From Bradyrhizobium sp. 149 (GTDB lineage Bacteria; Pseudomonadota; Alphaproteobacteria; Rhizobiales; Xanthobacteraceae): DNA of 64,000 bases. The translations under genes and the position numbers were made by a program. Positions 52,143 to 63,085 of this stretch are shown piece by piece. Under the pieces are notes generated by a model that did not search any database, had not been told where the DNA came from, and was given only the letters and a program-made list of their open reading frames with translations. Every line of letters begins with the position of its first letter. Positions within the stretch are counted from its first letter, which is position 1. Location of the stretch: NCBI RefSeq assembly GCF_023073915.1, contig NZ_JADPKK010000009.1:124001-188000 (forward strand), given 5' to 3'.

Positions 52143-52520
52143 GCGCCCCTCACCTCACGGGGAGATGGCCTCCCACCCCACGCATTCTCGATCATGGCAT
52201 CATGCCACTGTTTTGCCCGACGGGTCAAATCGATTTCGTAAAATCCGCAAGCCCCAATCCGCACTCCGCAAAGTCCAGTCCGCACATGGACTTGGCTACT
52301 GTGCATGGGGTTGTTTTCGCGGTTTTGTGCCGGACGGGGTTTTGAGGCCGCAAGGCCAGCCCCGATCTCGCCCGCTGCGCCAAGGGTTAGCCCTGGCGGG
52401 CAGGGGGCCGACGGGCCTGTTGCCCGGAGCGCACAGGTGGCCGTATTCGCATCTCCCCTCGGTTGCCAACCAACGCCCGTTCACCCACTATTCGCTCCGA
52501 CTCGACTTGTGGGGGGATCG

Positions 52521-52880
52521 ATGCCGGCGTTCCGCTTTAACAAAACCTTGGCCGCTGCGATCTCGGGGATCGCCCTGGCCGTCTTAATCCACCCGGGTGC
52601 AGGCTTTGCCTACTCCCAGGAGGAGCAGCAGGCCTGCACGCCCGATGCGATGCGGCTGTGCGGCGAGTTCGTTCCGAACGTCGATGCCATCACCGCCTGC
52701 ATGATCCAGAAGAAGTCGCAGCTCTCGCCGCAGTGCCGGGTGTTCTTCCGGCCGGGACCGGAGCCGGGCATGGCGGCCGCGCCGCGCGCCGGCAAGCCGA
52801 CCAGCATCGCGCCCAAAACGGCGAGAACCGCGAAGAAGAGCACCAGGCCGGCCAAGAAGAAGAAAGCCAGCGAAGGCTGA
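52521..52880 (+). CDS. secreted cysteine-rich protein (119 aa)
   Basis: It starts MPAFRFNKTLAAAISGIALA with a signal peptide ending about residue 30 (GFAYS). A short Cys-rich domain (QACTPDAMRLCGEFVPNVD, ITACMIQKKSQLSPQCRVFF) resembles the cysteine-rich repeat found in pairs in some secreted proteins, and a lysine-rich disordered tail (TARTAKKSTRPAKKKKAS) follows. Probably periplasmic. The ATG has GGGGGGA upstream. A weak hairpin lies after the stop. Function unknown. Confidence 0.7.
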   Translation: MPAFRFNKTLAAAISGIALAVLIHPGAGFAYSQEEQQACTPDAMRLCGEFVPNVDAITACMIQKKSQLSPQCRVFFRPGPEPGMAAAPRAGKPTSIAPKTARTAKKSTRPAKKKKASEG

Positions 52881-52913
52881 GCCGGGCCCGCGTTCCCATT
52901 CTGAAACTTGATT

Positions 52914-52957
52914 ATGCCCGGGCAAAGCGCGCGTTGCGTCTGAAGCCCGGGCATTTG
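52914..52957 (+). terminator. probable intrinsic terminator after the Cys-rich gene
   Basis: Ten-base arms ATGCCCGGGC and GCCCGGGCAT flank a 21-base loop, followed by a short T run. The long loop makes it a weak call. Confidence 0.5.
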
Positions 52958-53307
52958 CGTTTTCGGCATCAGCCCCACACCAGCCACCGGACTCGTTTTG
53001 TTCGCCTCCCTCGTGCGGACGCTTGCGACAATTGCGACCAAGCGGGCTGGAAACGACTGGCCAAACAGTTTGCGCGGCCAGGTTGCATTCCAATTTTTCC
53101 CGCAGCGCTGCTCAAAAAACGCACGATTGCTGGCGTGAAGCGCGTTGCGCTGCAGTTCGTAGCTCACGTCGCACGCAGCAAGTGTGACTCAAAAGCCAAC
53201 GCGCTTTGTTATTTCATGGCTCCAGCTTAACTTACGATAAATTTTTCTTTCCCGAATCACCGCGCTGATTCATTTTCGCTGCCTGGGGTCAATCTGGAGG
53301 CAGAGGT
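52958..53307. other. gene-free gap upstream of the ParA gene
   Basis: A 350-bp stretch with no convincing gene. It becomes AT-rich near 53210-53280, where the ParA promoter must lie, and ends with the TCTGGAGGCAGAGG ribosome site. I see no tandem repeats or parS-like palindromes in it. Confidence 0.5.
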
Positions 53308-53985
53308 ATGAACGTTATTGTTTTTGCATCGCGTAAAGGTGGCTCGGGCAAGAGTACGCTGGCTGCGCATCTCGCCGCGCAGATCAAGGCAACCAAGCCG
53401 ATCCTGCTCGTCGACGCGGATCCGCAAGGCTCGCTCACGCTGTGGCACAAGCTGCGTGGCACCAACGAGCCGCCGATCAAGTCCGCGGTGAACTCGGTCA
53501 GCGGCATCGTCTCCGCGGCCAAGCGCGACGGTTATGAATGGGTGTTGATCGACACGCCGCCGAACCTGTCGGCCGTCGTCGACGACGCCATCCGCAATGC
53601 CACCATGGTGGTGATCCCCGCCCGTCCCGGCGTCTTCGACGTCAACGCGGTGCAGGAAACCATCCAGATGTGCCGTGCGGCGCGCAAGCCCTACGCGGTC
53701 GTGCTCAACGGTGCGCCGGCGCGCCGCGACGAATCCGAAAGCCCGATCGTCACCATCGCCCGCGAGGCGCTGGCGAAATTCCGTGCTCCGGTGTGGGGCG
53801 GCCAGATCACCAACCGTTCGGATCTGCTGATGGCGCTGAGCCACGGCGAGGGCGCGCGGGAATATCAGGCCGAGAGCCGTGCGGCTCAGGAAATCGCCAG
53901 GCTGTGGGCGGCGATCGAGCGTTCGGTGAAGGCTATTCGCGGCACGGTGTCGGCTTCCGGCGCAATGCACAAGCAGGCGGCGTAA
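53308..53985 (+). CDS. orphan ParA-family ATPase
   Basis: A 225-residue Walker-type ATPase. The deviant P-loop SRKGGSGKSTLA with its signature lysine (Lys10), the VDADPQGSLTLW motif A' and DTPPNLSAVV motif B are present. ParA-like proteins position plasmids, chromosomes or protein clusters on the nucleoid. No parB or cargo gene is adjacent and the gene has its own terminator, so its cargo is not known from context. Confidence 0.88.
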   Translation: MNVIVFASRKGGSGKSTLAAHLAAQIKATKPILLVDADPQGSLTLWHKLRGTNEPPIKSAVNSVSGIVSAAKRDGYEWVLIDTPPNLSAVVDDAIRNATMVVIPARPGVFDVNAVQETIQMCRAARKPYAVVLNGAPARRDESESPIVTIAREALAKFRAPVWGGQITNRSDLLMALSHGEGAREYQAESRAAQEIARLWAAIERSVKAIRGTVSASGAMHKQAA

Positions 53986-54010
53986 TTTTCATAAATCATT
54001 CTCCGACGAA

Positions 54011-54035
54011 AAACGCGCGGACCTCCGCGCGTTTT
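54011..54035 (+). terminator. intrinsic terminator after the ParA gene
   Basis: Stem AAACGCGCGG / CCGCGCGTTT with a short ACCT loop is followed by TT and a T-rich stretch, about 25 bp after the stop. Confidence 0.85.
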
Positions 54036-54061
54036 GCGTTTCCGGGCCAGCACGGTGGCGG

Positions 54062-54208
54062 TTAGGCCACCATCAGCATGTAGAACACGATCACCGGCGA
54101 CAGAGTGAGGATCACCGACCAGATGCCGGCGGCCCAGAGAATGTCCTCGGTGGTAAAGCCCTGTTGTCCGGCGTCGTAATGCGACGCCACTTCGTTCTGA
54201 CTATTCAC
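54062..54208 (-). CDS. small single-pass membrane protein A (48 aa)
   Basis: A 48-residue protein, starting at GTG 54208, with NSQNEVASHYDAGQQGFTTE followed by one transmembrane helix (WSVILTLSPVIVFYMLMVA). The helix aligns strikingly with that of the gene at 54340-54486 (WAVVLGLMPVLVF), so the two are probably paralogues. An upstream in-frame GTG at about 54241 would add a short stretch. Function unknown. Confidence 0.6.
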   Translation of the reverse strand: MNSQNEVASHYDAGQQGFTTEDILWAAGIWSVILTLSPVIVFYMLMVA

Positions 54209-54339
54209 AAACGCCCCCGCGATTTCTTCGCTTATGGGCACGAAGGATACGCGGGATGTTTTAAAATTCCGGGTCGCAATCTCGCGCGGATTCGAACACA
54301 AGTCTAATCCACGGATTAACCATCCGGACGCGCGCTGGG

Positions 54340-54486
54340 TCAGGCCAGCCAGACCCGAAACACCAGGACCGGCATCAGGCCGAGTACCACCGCCCAGAAG
54401 CCGAACGACGACACCACCAGAATTCCCCGCAAAAAATCGGCAGACGCGAACATGTCTGCCGCCGTCGGGCGGATACGTTGCCCCAT
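54340..54486 (-). CDS. small single-pass membrane protein B (48 aa)
   Basis: A 48-residue protein starting MGQRIRPTAADMFASADF (ATG 54486, GGGGGA seven bases upstream) with one transmembrane helix, GFWAVVLGLMPVLVFRVWLA, at the C-terminus. It matches the neighbouring 48-residue gene in length, topology and the W-(S/A)-V-x-L-x-L-x-P-V-x-V-F pattern. Probably a duplicated pair of unknown function. Confidence 0.6.
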   Translation of the reverse strand: MGQRIRPTAADMFASADFLRGILVVSSFGFWAVVLGLMPVLVFRVWLA

Positions 54487-54607
54487 GATCATTCCCCCTC
54501 TTCAAGACTGTGAATGAAAACGATAGGCGCGATTGCGTAAACGAGCCGTGGATGCGCCATGCGGCAGCAGCGAAGGCCGTTGGGGCGCGGTTAACCACGG
54601 CAGGCTT

Positions 54608-54631
54608 CCCTTCTCCCGCAAGGGAGAAGGG
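54608..54631. repeat. perfect 10-bp hairpin downstream of the DapA-family gene
   Basis: CCCTTCTCCC-GCAA-GGGAGAAGGG, a perfect stem with a tetraloop and no T-run. It is a REP-like unit 31 bp beyond the stop codon at 54663 (minus strand) and may protect the transcript's 3' end. Confidence 0.6.
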
Positions 54632-54662
54632 CGAGCGGCGTGCGTGGAGAGAAGTGAAGCGC

Positions 54663-55571
54663 CTACGCTGCGACTTTGATCCGTCGCTCGATCTCGCGGT
54701 CGAGCTCGGCGGCGAGTTCGCTGCCGACTTCGACCATCGGCAGGCGCACTTCGGGGCTGTCGATCAGGCCTATGCGCCACAGCCAGTATTTTGCCGGCGC
54801 GGGACTGGGCTCGGTGAACAACAGGCGCGTCAGCTCCGCGACCTCATGCCAGCGCGCCAGCGCCGCATCGTGGTTGCCGCGCTTCAGTTCGGCATGGACG
54901 GCCGCAAACGTCGCGGTCTCGAGATGGGCCGACAGCAGGATGCCGCCGTCGGCGCCGTCGCTGAGCGCCTCGAAATAATTCGCGTCCTCGCCGGTCAGCA
55001 CGCGGAAATCCTTCGGACGGTCGCGCAGCAGCGCGATGGATTGCTCGCGGCTGGCGCCGCAATCCTTCAGGCCGATGATGTTTTGATGCTCGGCAAGCCG
55101 CAGCAGCGTCTGGTTGTTGATGTTGACCGAGGTGCGATAGGGGATGTTGTAGAGCGCGAGCGGCCAGGCGGCGTGATCGGCGAGCGCCTCGAAATGCGCC
55201 AGCAGCCCGCGCTGCGACGGCCGCACATAATACGGGCTCGCGATCAGATAGCCGTCGATCGGCCAGTCCGCGGTCTCGTCGAGACGCGCCTTCAGCCGCG
55301 AGGTGTCCGCGCCTGAAAGTCCGAGGCAGATCGGAAGCTTGCTGTGGTTGGTGGCGATCTCGTCGCGCACGATGGTGACGAGACGTTCGAGCTCGGCATC
55401 GCGCAGCGTCATGCCTTCACCGGAGGTCGCCCCCAGGACGAAGCCGTCGACGGCTTGTCCGCTGTAATGCCGGGTCAGCCGGCGCAGCGACCTCTCGTCG
55501 AGGGTCCCGTCGCGAAACGGGGTCACCAGCGGCAACCAGAGCCCGTGCAATTGTTCCTGTAGTCCGGTCAT
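54663..55571 (-). CDS. DapA-family aldolase (dihydrodipicolinate synthase/N-acetylneuraminate lyase superfamily)
   Basis: A 302-residue (beta/alpha)8 Schiff-base aldolase. The catalytic lysine is Lys169 (IIGLKDCGASRE); Tyr141 and Arg146 (YNIPYRT) and the GATSGEG loop with Thr49 are all present, matching true dihydrodipicolinate synthases. The usual alphaproteobacterial dapA lies elsewhere next to smpB, so this may be a second copy or a related 2-keto-acid aldolase. ATG 55571 has AGAAGGAGA upstream. Its leader contains a promoter, a palindrome and two hairpins. Confidence 0.85.
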   Translation of the reverse strand: MTGLQEQLHGLWLPLVTPFRDGTLDERSLRRLTRHYSGQAVDGFVLGATSGEGMTLRDAELERLVTIVRDEIATNHSKLPICLGLSGADTSRLKARLDETADWPIDGYLIASPYYVRPSQRGLLAHFEALADHAAWPLALYNIPYRTSVNINNQTLLRLAEHQNIIGLKDCGASREQSIALLRDRPKDFRVLTGEDANYFEALSDGADGGILLSAHLETATFAAVHAELKRGNHDAALARWHEVAELTRLLFTEPSPAPAKYWLWRIGLIDSPEVRLPMVEVGSELAAELDREIERRIKVAA

Positions 55572-55615
55572 GTTCCATCTCCTTCTCGGGAAAAAACCTG
55601 AGACGAGGGCACATG

Positions 55616-55644
55616 AAAAAACCCCGTCCAGGCGGCGGGGTTTT
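55616..55644 (-). terminator. terminator-like hairpin in the leader of the DapA-family gene
   Basis: On the minus strand, AAAACCCCG pairs with CGGGGTTTT around a 9-base loop and is followed by more Ts. It lies 45 bp before the start codon, inside the expected 5' leader, so it could be an attenuator or the end of a separate small RNA. A second hairpin (CCCC-ATCT-GGGG, 55693-55711) precedes it in the transcript. Confidence 0.65.
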
Positions 55645-55757
55645 CGAAGATTGGCTCGCGATGACGAAGGTGTTAGCGCGCGCAAAAATCCGAGGTCCCC
55701 AGATGGGGGCCTTTTTTCGAGGCGATTGCCTGCGAGGAGATTGCGCACGACTTCGTG

Positions 55758-55797
55758 ATCATTTGCAAATGATGCGGGGTAAGCATGGAACTGTCAA
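55758..55797 (-). promoter_or_regulatory. promoter with an overlapping 16-bp palindrome
   Basis: On the minus strand a perfect -35 box TTGACA (55797-55792) is followed about 17-18 bases later by a -10-like CATCAT/ATCATT. The latter overlaps a perfect palindrome ATCATTTGCAAATGAT (55758-55773). This looks like a repressor operator over the -10 and start site of the leader of the DapA-family gene. Confidence 0.55.
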
Positions 55798-55827
55798 TAC
55801 ACGTGCAGGGCGAGGGCCGGATTCGCC

Positions 55828-55859
55828 AAAAAAAAGCCGGGCTCGAACGAGCCCGGCTT
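55828..55859 (-). terminator. intrinsic terminator of the trxB-LysR transcript
   Basis: A perfect 12-bp stem AAGCCGGGCTCG / CGAGCCCGGCTT with loop AA/TT is followed on the minus strand by eight Ts. It closes the transcript coming from trxB and the LysR gene. Confidence 0.9.
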
Positions 55860-56032
55860 AAGGTATTGGCCACGTGAGGCCGACACAATCACCTTCCAAG
55901 AGGGATTACTGAACTCCCGCGCCACTGGAGGAGGGGGACAAATGCGCAACGCGAAGGCTCAGCGTGCGAACATTATGGGCTAGCCTCGCGCCATGCATCA
56001 ACCGTCCAAGCCGCATGTCAGACATGCGGAAA

Positions 56033-56956
56033 TCAGGACGGCCAGCGCTGCGCCTTGCTCACCACGAAGTCGCGGAACACTTGCACGCGCGCGACCGTCT
56101 TCAGCTCTTCCGGATAGACAAAATACGTATCGAGCTGGATCGAATCCGATTCGCCGAACAGCTGCACGAGGCGGCTCTGTTCTTCGATCAGATAGTCCGG
56201 CAGCGCCGCGATGCCGAGGCCCTGCTGACAGGCGCGGACGAGGCCGAGAATGTTGTTGACCCTGAAATAGGCCTCGCGCGGACCCGAGCCGTTGCGCCCC
56301 GCTTCGACCAGCCAGTTGCGGTTCTGAAGATGCGGCGCGAAGTTGCCGTCGGAGAGCGTGATGATGCGGTGGGAGTCGAGCTCCTCCAGCGTACGCGGCG
56401 TGCCGAAGCGCTTGATGTAATCAGGCGAGCAATAGGCGTGGAAGCCCATCGCGAACAGCTTGCGCTGGATCAGATCCGGCTGCGTCGGCTTGCGGGTGCG
56501 GATCGCGACGTCGGCCTCGCGCATCGACAGGTCAAGCTCCTCGTCAGTGACGATCAGCGAGATCCGGATTTCCGGATAGAGCGCGGTGAATTCGCCGAGC
56601 CGCGGGATCAGCCAGTTGATGCCGACGCCGGGCGTGGTGGTGATCTTGAGATCGCCGCTTGGCCGCTCGCGGCTGTCGGTCAGTTTCGCGCGCGCTGCCT
56701 GCAGCTGCATGAACACGTCATGCGCGGTGCGGAACAGGAGGTCGCCCTGTTCGGTGAGGATGAGGCCGCGGGCGTGGCGGTGGAACAGCGAGACCGAGAG
56801 CTCCTGCTCCAGCGCCGAGACCTGGCGTGACACTGCCGATTGCGAGAGGCCGAGCTGCTCGCCCGCATGCGTGAAGCTGCCCGCTTCCGCCGCCGCGTGA
56901 AACACCTTCAGCTTGTCCCAGTCCATGTCGGTAAATCCGTCGCGTGTTCGTGCCAT
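56033..56956 (-). CDS. LysR-family transcriptional regulator
   Basis: A 307-residue LysR protein: winged HTH (LKVFHAAAEAGSFTHAGEQLG, then LSQSAVSRQVSALEQEL) and an effector-binding domain. Start is ATG 56956 or the internal ATG 56926 (MDWDKLKV), which matches family N-termini better; the longer form is given. It begins five bases after the stop of trxB and is probably co-transcribed with it. Its target is not evident; a redox role is suggested by the operon only. Confidence 0.88.
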   Translation of the reverse strand: MARTRDGFTDMDWDKLKVFHAAAEAGSFTHAGEQLGLSQSAVSRQVSALEQELSVSLFHRHARGLILTEQGDLLFRTAHDVFMQLQAARAKLTDSRERPSGDLKITTTPGVGINWLIPRLGEFTALYPEIRISLIVTDEELDLSMREADVAIRTRKPTQPDLIQRKLFAMGFHAYCSPDYIKRFGTPRTLEELDSHRIITLSDGNFAPHLQNRNWLVEAGRNGSGPREAYFRVNNILGLVRACQQGLGIAALPDYLIEEQSRLVQLFGESDSIQLDTYFVYPEELKTVARVQVFRDFVVSKAQRWPS

Positions 56957-56961
56957 GATGT

Positions 56962-57927
56962 TTATTCCGCTGCCGCGCGCTCGCTGGCGCGCAGGGCCAA
57001 GAAACGTTCGGCCTCGAGCGCTGCCATGCAGCCAAGGCCGGCCGCCGTGACTGCTTGACGATAGGTCTCGTCGGCGACGTCGCCGGCGGCGAACAGGCCG
57101 GGCACCGAGGTGGCGGTCGAGTTCGGGGCGACTTCGACATAGCCTGACGGCTTCAGCTTGATCTGCCCGGCCACGAGCTCGGTTGCCGGGGCGTGGCCGA
57201 TGGCGATGAAGACACCGTCGGTCTTCACGTCCGTGAGCGCGCCAGTCTTGACGTTCTTGAGCCGGACGTGGGTGACCTTGTTCGGGTTCTCGGTGCCGCA
57301 GATCTCGTCCACGGCTGAGTCCCAGATCACCTTGATCTTCGGGTGCTTGAACAGACGCTCCTGCAGGATGCGCTCGGCGCGAAAGTGATCGCGACGATGC
57401 ACGATGGTGACCTGCGAGGCATGGTTGGTGAGGTACAGGGCTTCCTCGACCGCGGTATTGCCGCCGCCGACCACCACGACTTCCTTGTTGCGGTAGAAGA
57501 AGCCGTCACAGGTGGCGCAGGCCGACACGCCGCCGCCCTGGAACTTCGCCTCGGAGGGCAGCCCGAGCCAGCGCGCCTGGGCGCCTGTGGCGAGAATGAC
57601 GGTGTCGGCGAGATAGACGTCACCGCTATCGCAGGTCAGGCGAAAGGGCCGCTGCGTGGTATCGAGCTTCGTCACCAGATCGGTCTTGATCTGAGTGCCC
57701 ACATGCAGCGCCTGCTTCTCCATCTGCTCCATCAGCCAGGGGCCCTGGATCACGTCGGCGAAGCCCGGATAGTTTTCGACGTCGGTCGTGATGGTGAGCT
57801 GGCCGCCGGGCTGGATGCCCTGAATCAGGATCGGCTCGAGCATCGCGCGCGCGGCGTAGATCGCCGCCGTGTAACCGGCGGGGCCGGAGCCGATGATGAC
57901 GACCTTTGCATGGACAGCGGCGGACAT
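56962..57927 (-). CDS. trxB: thioredoxin reductase
   Basis: A 321-residue FAD/NADPH enzyme that reduces thioredoxin. FAD-binding GSGPAGYTAAIYAARA, the redox-active pair Cys137-Cys140 (SACATCDGFFY), the NADPH motif GGGNTAVEEA with the HRRDHFRA basic patch, and the closing FAD motif GLFAAGDVAD are all in place. The length fits. It is followed immediately by the LysR gene and is divergent from the Lrp-type gene. Confidence 0.96.
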   Translation of the reverse strand: MSAAVHAKVVIIGSGPAGYTAAIYAARAMLEPILIQGIQPGGQLTITTDVENYPGFADVIQGPWLMEQMEKQALHVGTQIKTDLVTKLDTTQRPFRLTCDSGDVYLADTVILATGAQARWLGLPSEAKFQGGGVSACATCDGFFYRNKEVVVVGGGNTAVEEALYLTNHASQVTIVHRRDHFRAERILQERLFKHPKIKVIWDSAVDEICGTENPNKVTHVRLKNVKTGALTDVKTDGVFIAIGHAPATELVAGQIKLKPSGYVEVAPNSTATSVPGLFAAGDVADETYRQAVTAAGLGCMAALEAERFLALRASERAAAE

Positions 57928-58192
57928 TTCGACAGATGCCTTTCACGGGGGATTGCAGCGCGGGCGCGGAACGTGCCGGGAGGCCTCGCGGAGACGCTGA
58001 AATATCAGAGGTAATCTAAGCCTTCTGGTGAGCTATGCAAGAATTGCATTCCCTGTCGGCGGATTTTTCCAACAGGGAACAAAAGTCGATTGCGCTGCAC
58101 GCGCAATAAAATTGCGCTGGTCGTGCGGTCTGGGTTATGAGGATTGCGAAACACTCATCAATACCGCCGTTAGGGCCAGGAGTTCCAATCAC

Positions 58193-58672
58193 GTGTCGCG
58201 GAACCTAGACGAGATCGACCTGAAAATTCTCACCGAGATTCAGGCCGACGGTCGAATCACGAATGTCGAGCTCGCCAAGCGCGTCGGCATTTCGCCTCCG
58301 CCCTGCCTGCGCCGCGTCCGGGCGCTGGAGGAGGAGGGGTATATCCACGGCTATCGCGGGCTTCTGGACGCGCGAAAGCTCGGCTTCGACGTCACCGTGT
58401 TTGCCGCAGTGCACCTCTCCAGCCAGGCCGAGGCGGATTTGCGCGCTTTCGAGGAATTCGTCCGCGCCGAGCCGCTGGTGCGCGAGTGCTGGATGCTCTC
58501 GGGCGAAGTCGATTTCATCCTGAAATGCGTCGCACCCGACATGGCCACCTTCCAGGATTTCGTCACCCATTTGACCGCCGCCCCGCACGTCCGCAACGTG
58601 CGGACCTCGCTGGTGCTGCATAACTCGAAATATGAGGCGGCCGTGCCGCTGGACGTGCGGGGAAGAAGGTAG
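58193..58672 (+). CDS. Lrp/AsnC family transcriptional regulator
   Basis: A 159-residue regulator. The N-terminal HTH (LDEIDLKILTEIQADGRITN, VELAKRVGISPPPCLRRV) and the C-terminal RAM ligand-binding domain (ECWMLSGEVDFILKCVA) are typical. It uses GTG 58193 (AGGAG upstream); a longer frame to 58028 has non-coding composition. In rhizobia such proteins respond to amino acids or branched-chain metabolites. Divergent from trxB and convergent with greA across a shared terminator. Confidence 0.9.
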   Translation: MSRNLDEIDLKILTEIQADGRITNVELAKRVGISPPPCLRRVRALEEEGYIHGYRGLLDARKLGFDVTVFAAVHLSSQAEADLRAFEEFVRAEPLVRECWMLSGEVDFILKCVAPDMATFQDFVTHLTAAPHVRNVRTSLVLHNSKYEAAVPLDVRGRR

Positions 58673-58737
58673 CGTCTCCTCCATCATTGCGAGGGGAGGG
58701 TAAGAGCCCATTCGCATTCCCAGCAACACGCAGATAC

Positions 58738-58767
58738 AAAAAAGGCCGCGCAGTGCGCGGCCTTTTT
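58738..58767. terminator. bidirectional terminator between the Lrp-type gene and greA
   Basis: Stem GGCCGCGC / GCGCGGCC with loop AGT, flanked by six As on one side and five Ts on the other, so it works for both convergent genes. Confidence 0.92.
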
Positions 58768-58791
58768 CAAATCACACGCTGCAGAAAATCG

Positions 58792-59265
58792 CTAGCGCCA
58801 CTCCACCTTGGTGATCTCATAAGCCTTCGCGCCGCCGGGTGCGTTGACCTCGACGGTTGAACCCTTCTTCTTGCCGATCAGCGCGCGCGCGAGCGGCGAG
58901 GTGATGGAGATGCGGCCCTTCTTGGCGTCGGCCTCGACCTCGCCGACGATCTGCCACACCGTCTTCTTTTCGGTGTCCTCGTCGACCAGTGTCACGGTGG
59001 CGCCGAACTTGATGGTGTCGCCGGACAGCTTCGAGATGTCGATGATGTCGGCGCGCGCCAGCTTGTCCTCGAGCTCGGCGATGCGGCCTTCGTTGTGGGA
59101 CTGCTCTTCCTTCGCGGCGTGGTATTCCGCGTTCTCCGACAGGTCGCCGTGCGAGCGCGCCTCGGCGATATGCTCGATGATCCGCGGACGGTCCTCCGAC
59201 TGGCGCTTCTTCAGTTCTTCCCCGAGCGCGGCAAAGCCGCCCGCTGTCATCGGTACCTTTTCCAT
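58792..59265 (-). CDS. greA: transcription elongation factor GreA
   Basis: A 157-residue factor that rescues backtracked RNA polymerase by stimulating transcript cleavage. The N-terminal coiled coil carries the acidic tip ([20 protein letters not shown], with the D and E that reach the polymerase active site). The C-terminal domain ends VTSPLAR-type [22 protein letters not shown]. It starts [10 protein letters not shown] at 59265. It lies downstream of carB, as in other Rhizobiales. Confidence 0.96.
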   Translation of the reverse strand: MEKVPMTAGGFAALGEELKKRQSEDRPRIIEHIAEARSHGDLSENAEYHAAKEEQSHNEGRIAELEDKLARADIIDISKLSGDTIKFGATVTLVDEDTEKKTVWQIVGEVEADAKKGRISITSPLARALIGKKKGSTVEVNAPGGAKAYEITKVEWR

Positions 59266-59477
59266 CTCTTCTCTCGTCCTTCGGTCGCGCGCGCCCCGAA
59301 ACGTCAGCGCGCACGCAACTTGATTCGCCAGTCTATCCGGAGGCTCAACGCGCTCGCCGCCGGACGTTCATATGGGCTTGGCGCCGGAACAGAACAACCA
59401 TATGGCCGGACAGTTCCTCCGGCCATTGTGGCTTGATCGCCAATCACTTAGCGGAAGGTTGGGCCTTCCGCTCGCGA

Positions 59478-62942
<3,465 letters not shown>

Positions 62943-62971
62943 CAACTCTCGCCGAAGTGGAATTTGGGCAC

Positions 62972-63004
62972 AAAAAAAGGGCGCGCCTGCTGCGCGTCCC
63001 TTTG
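62972..63004 (-). terminator. intrinsic terminator of the MFS gene
   Basis: On the minus strand AAAGGGACGCGC pairs with GCGCGCCCTTT (one bulge), followed by seven Ts, between the MFS stop codon and carB. Confidence 0.8.
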
Positions 63005-63085
63005 GCCGAGAGCGCGGTGGTCCCCCTCGCGCGCGGGTGGGTCTTAGACCAGTTTTCGGGGCGGCGAAACCCCGAAAAACGCCCA

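Noticed and set aside
55571..55860. A trp-type leader peptide attenuator before the DapA-family gene
   Set aside because: The only short frame in the leader has no run of tryptophan, lysine or other regulatory codons, so classical ribosome-stalling attenuation is not supported.
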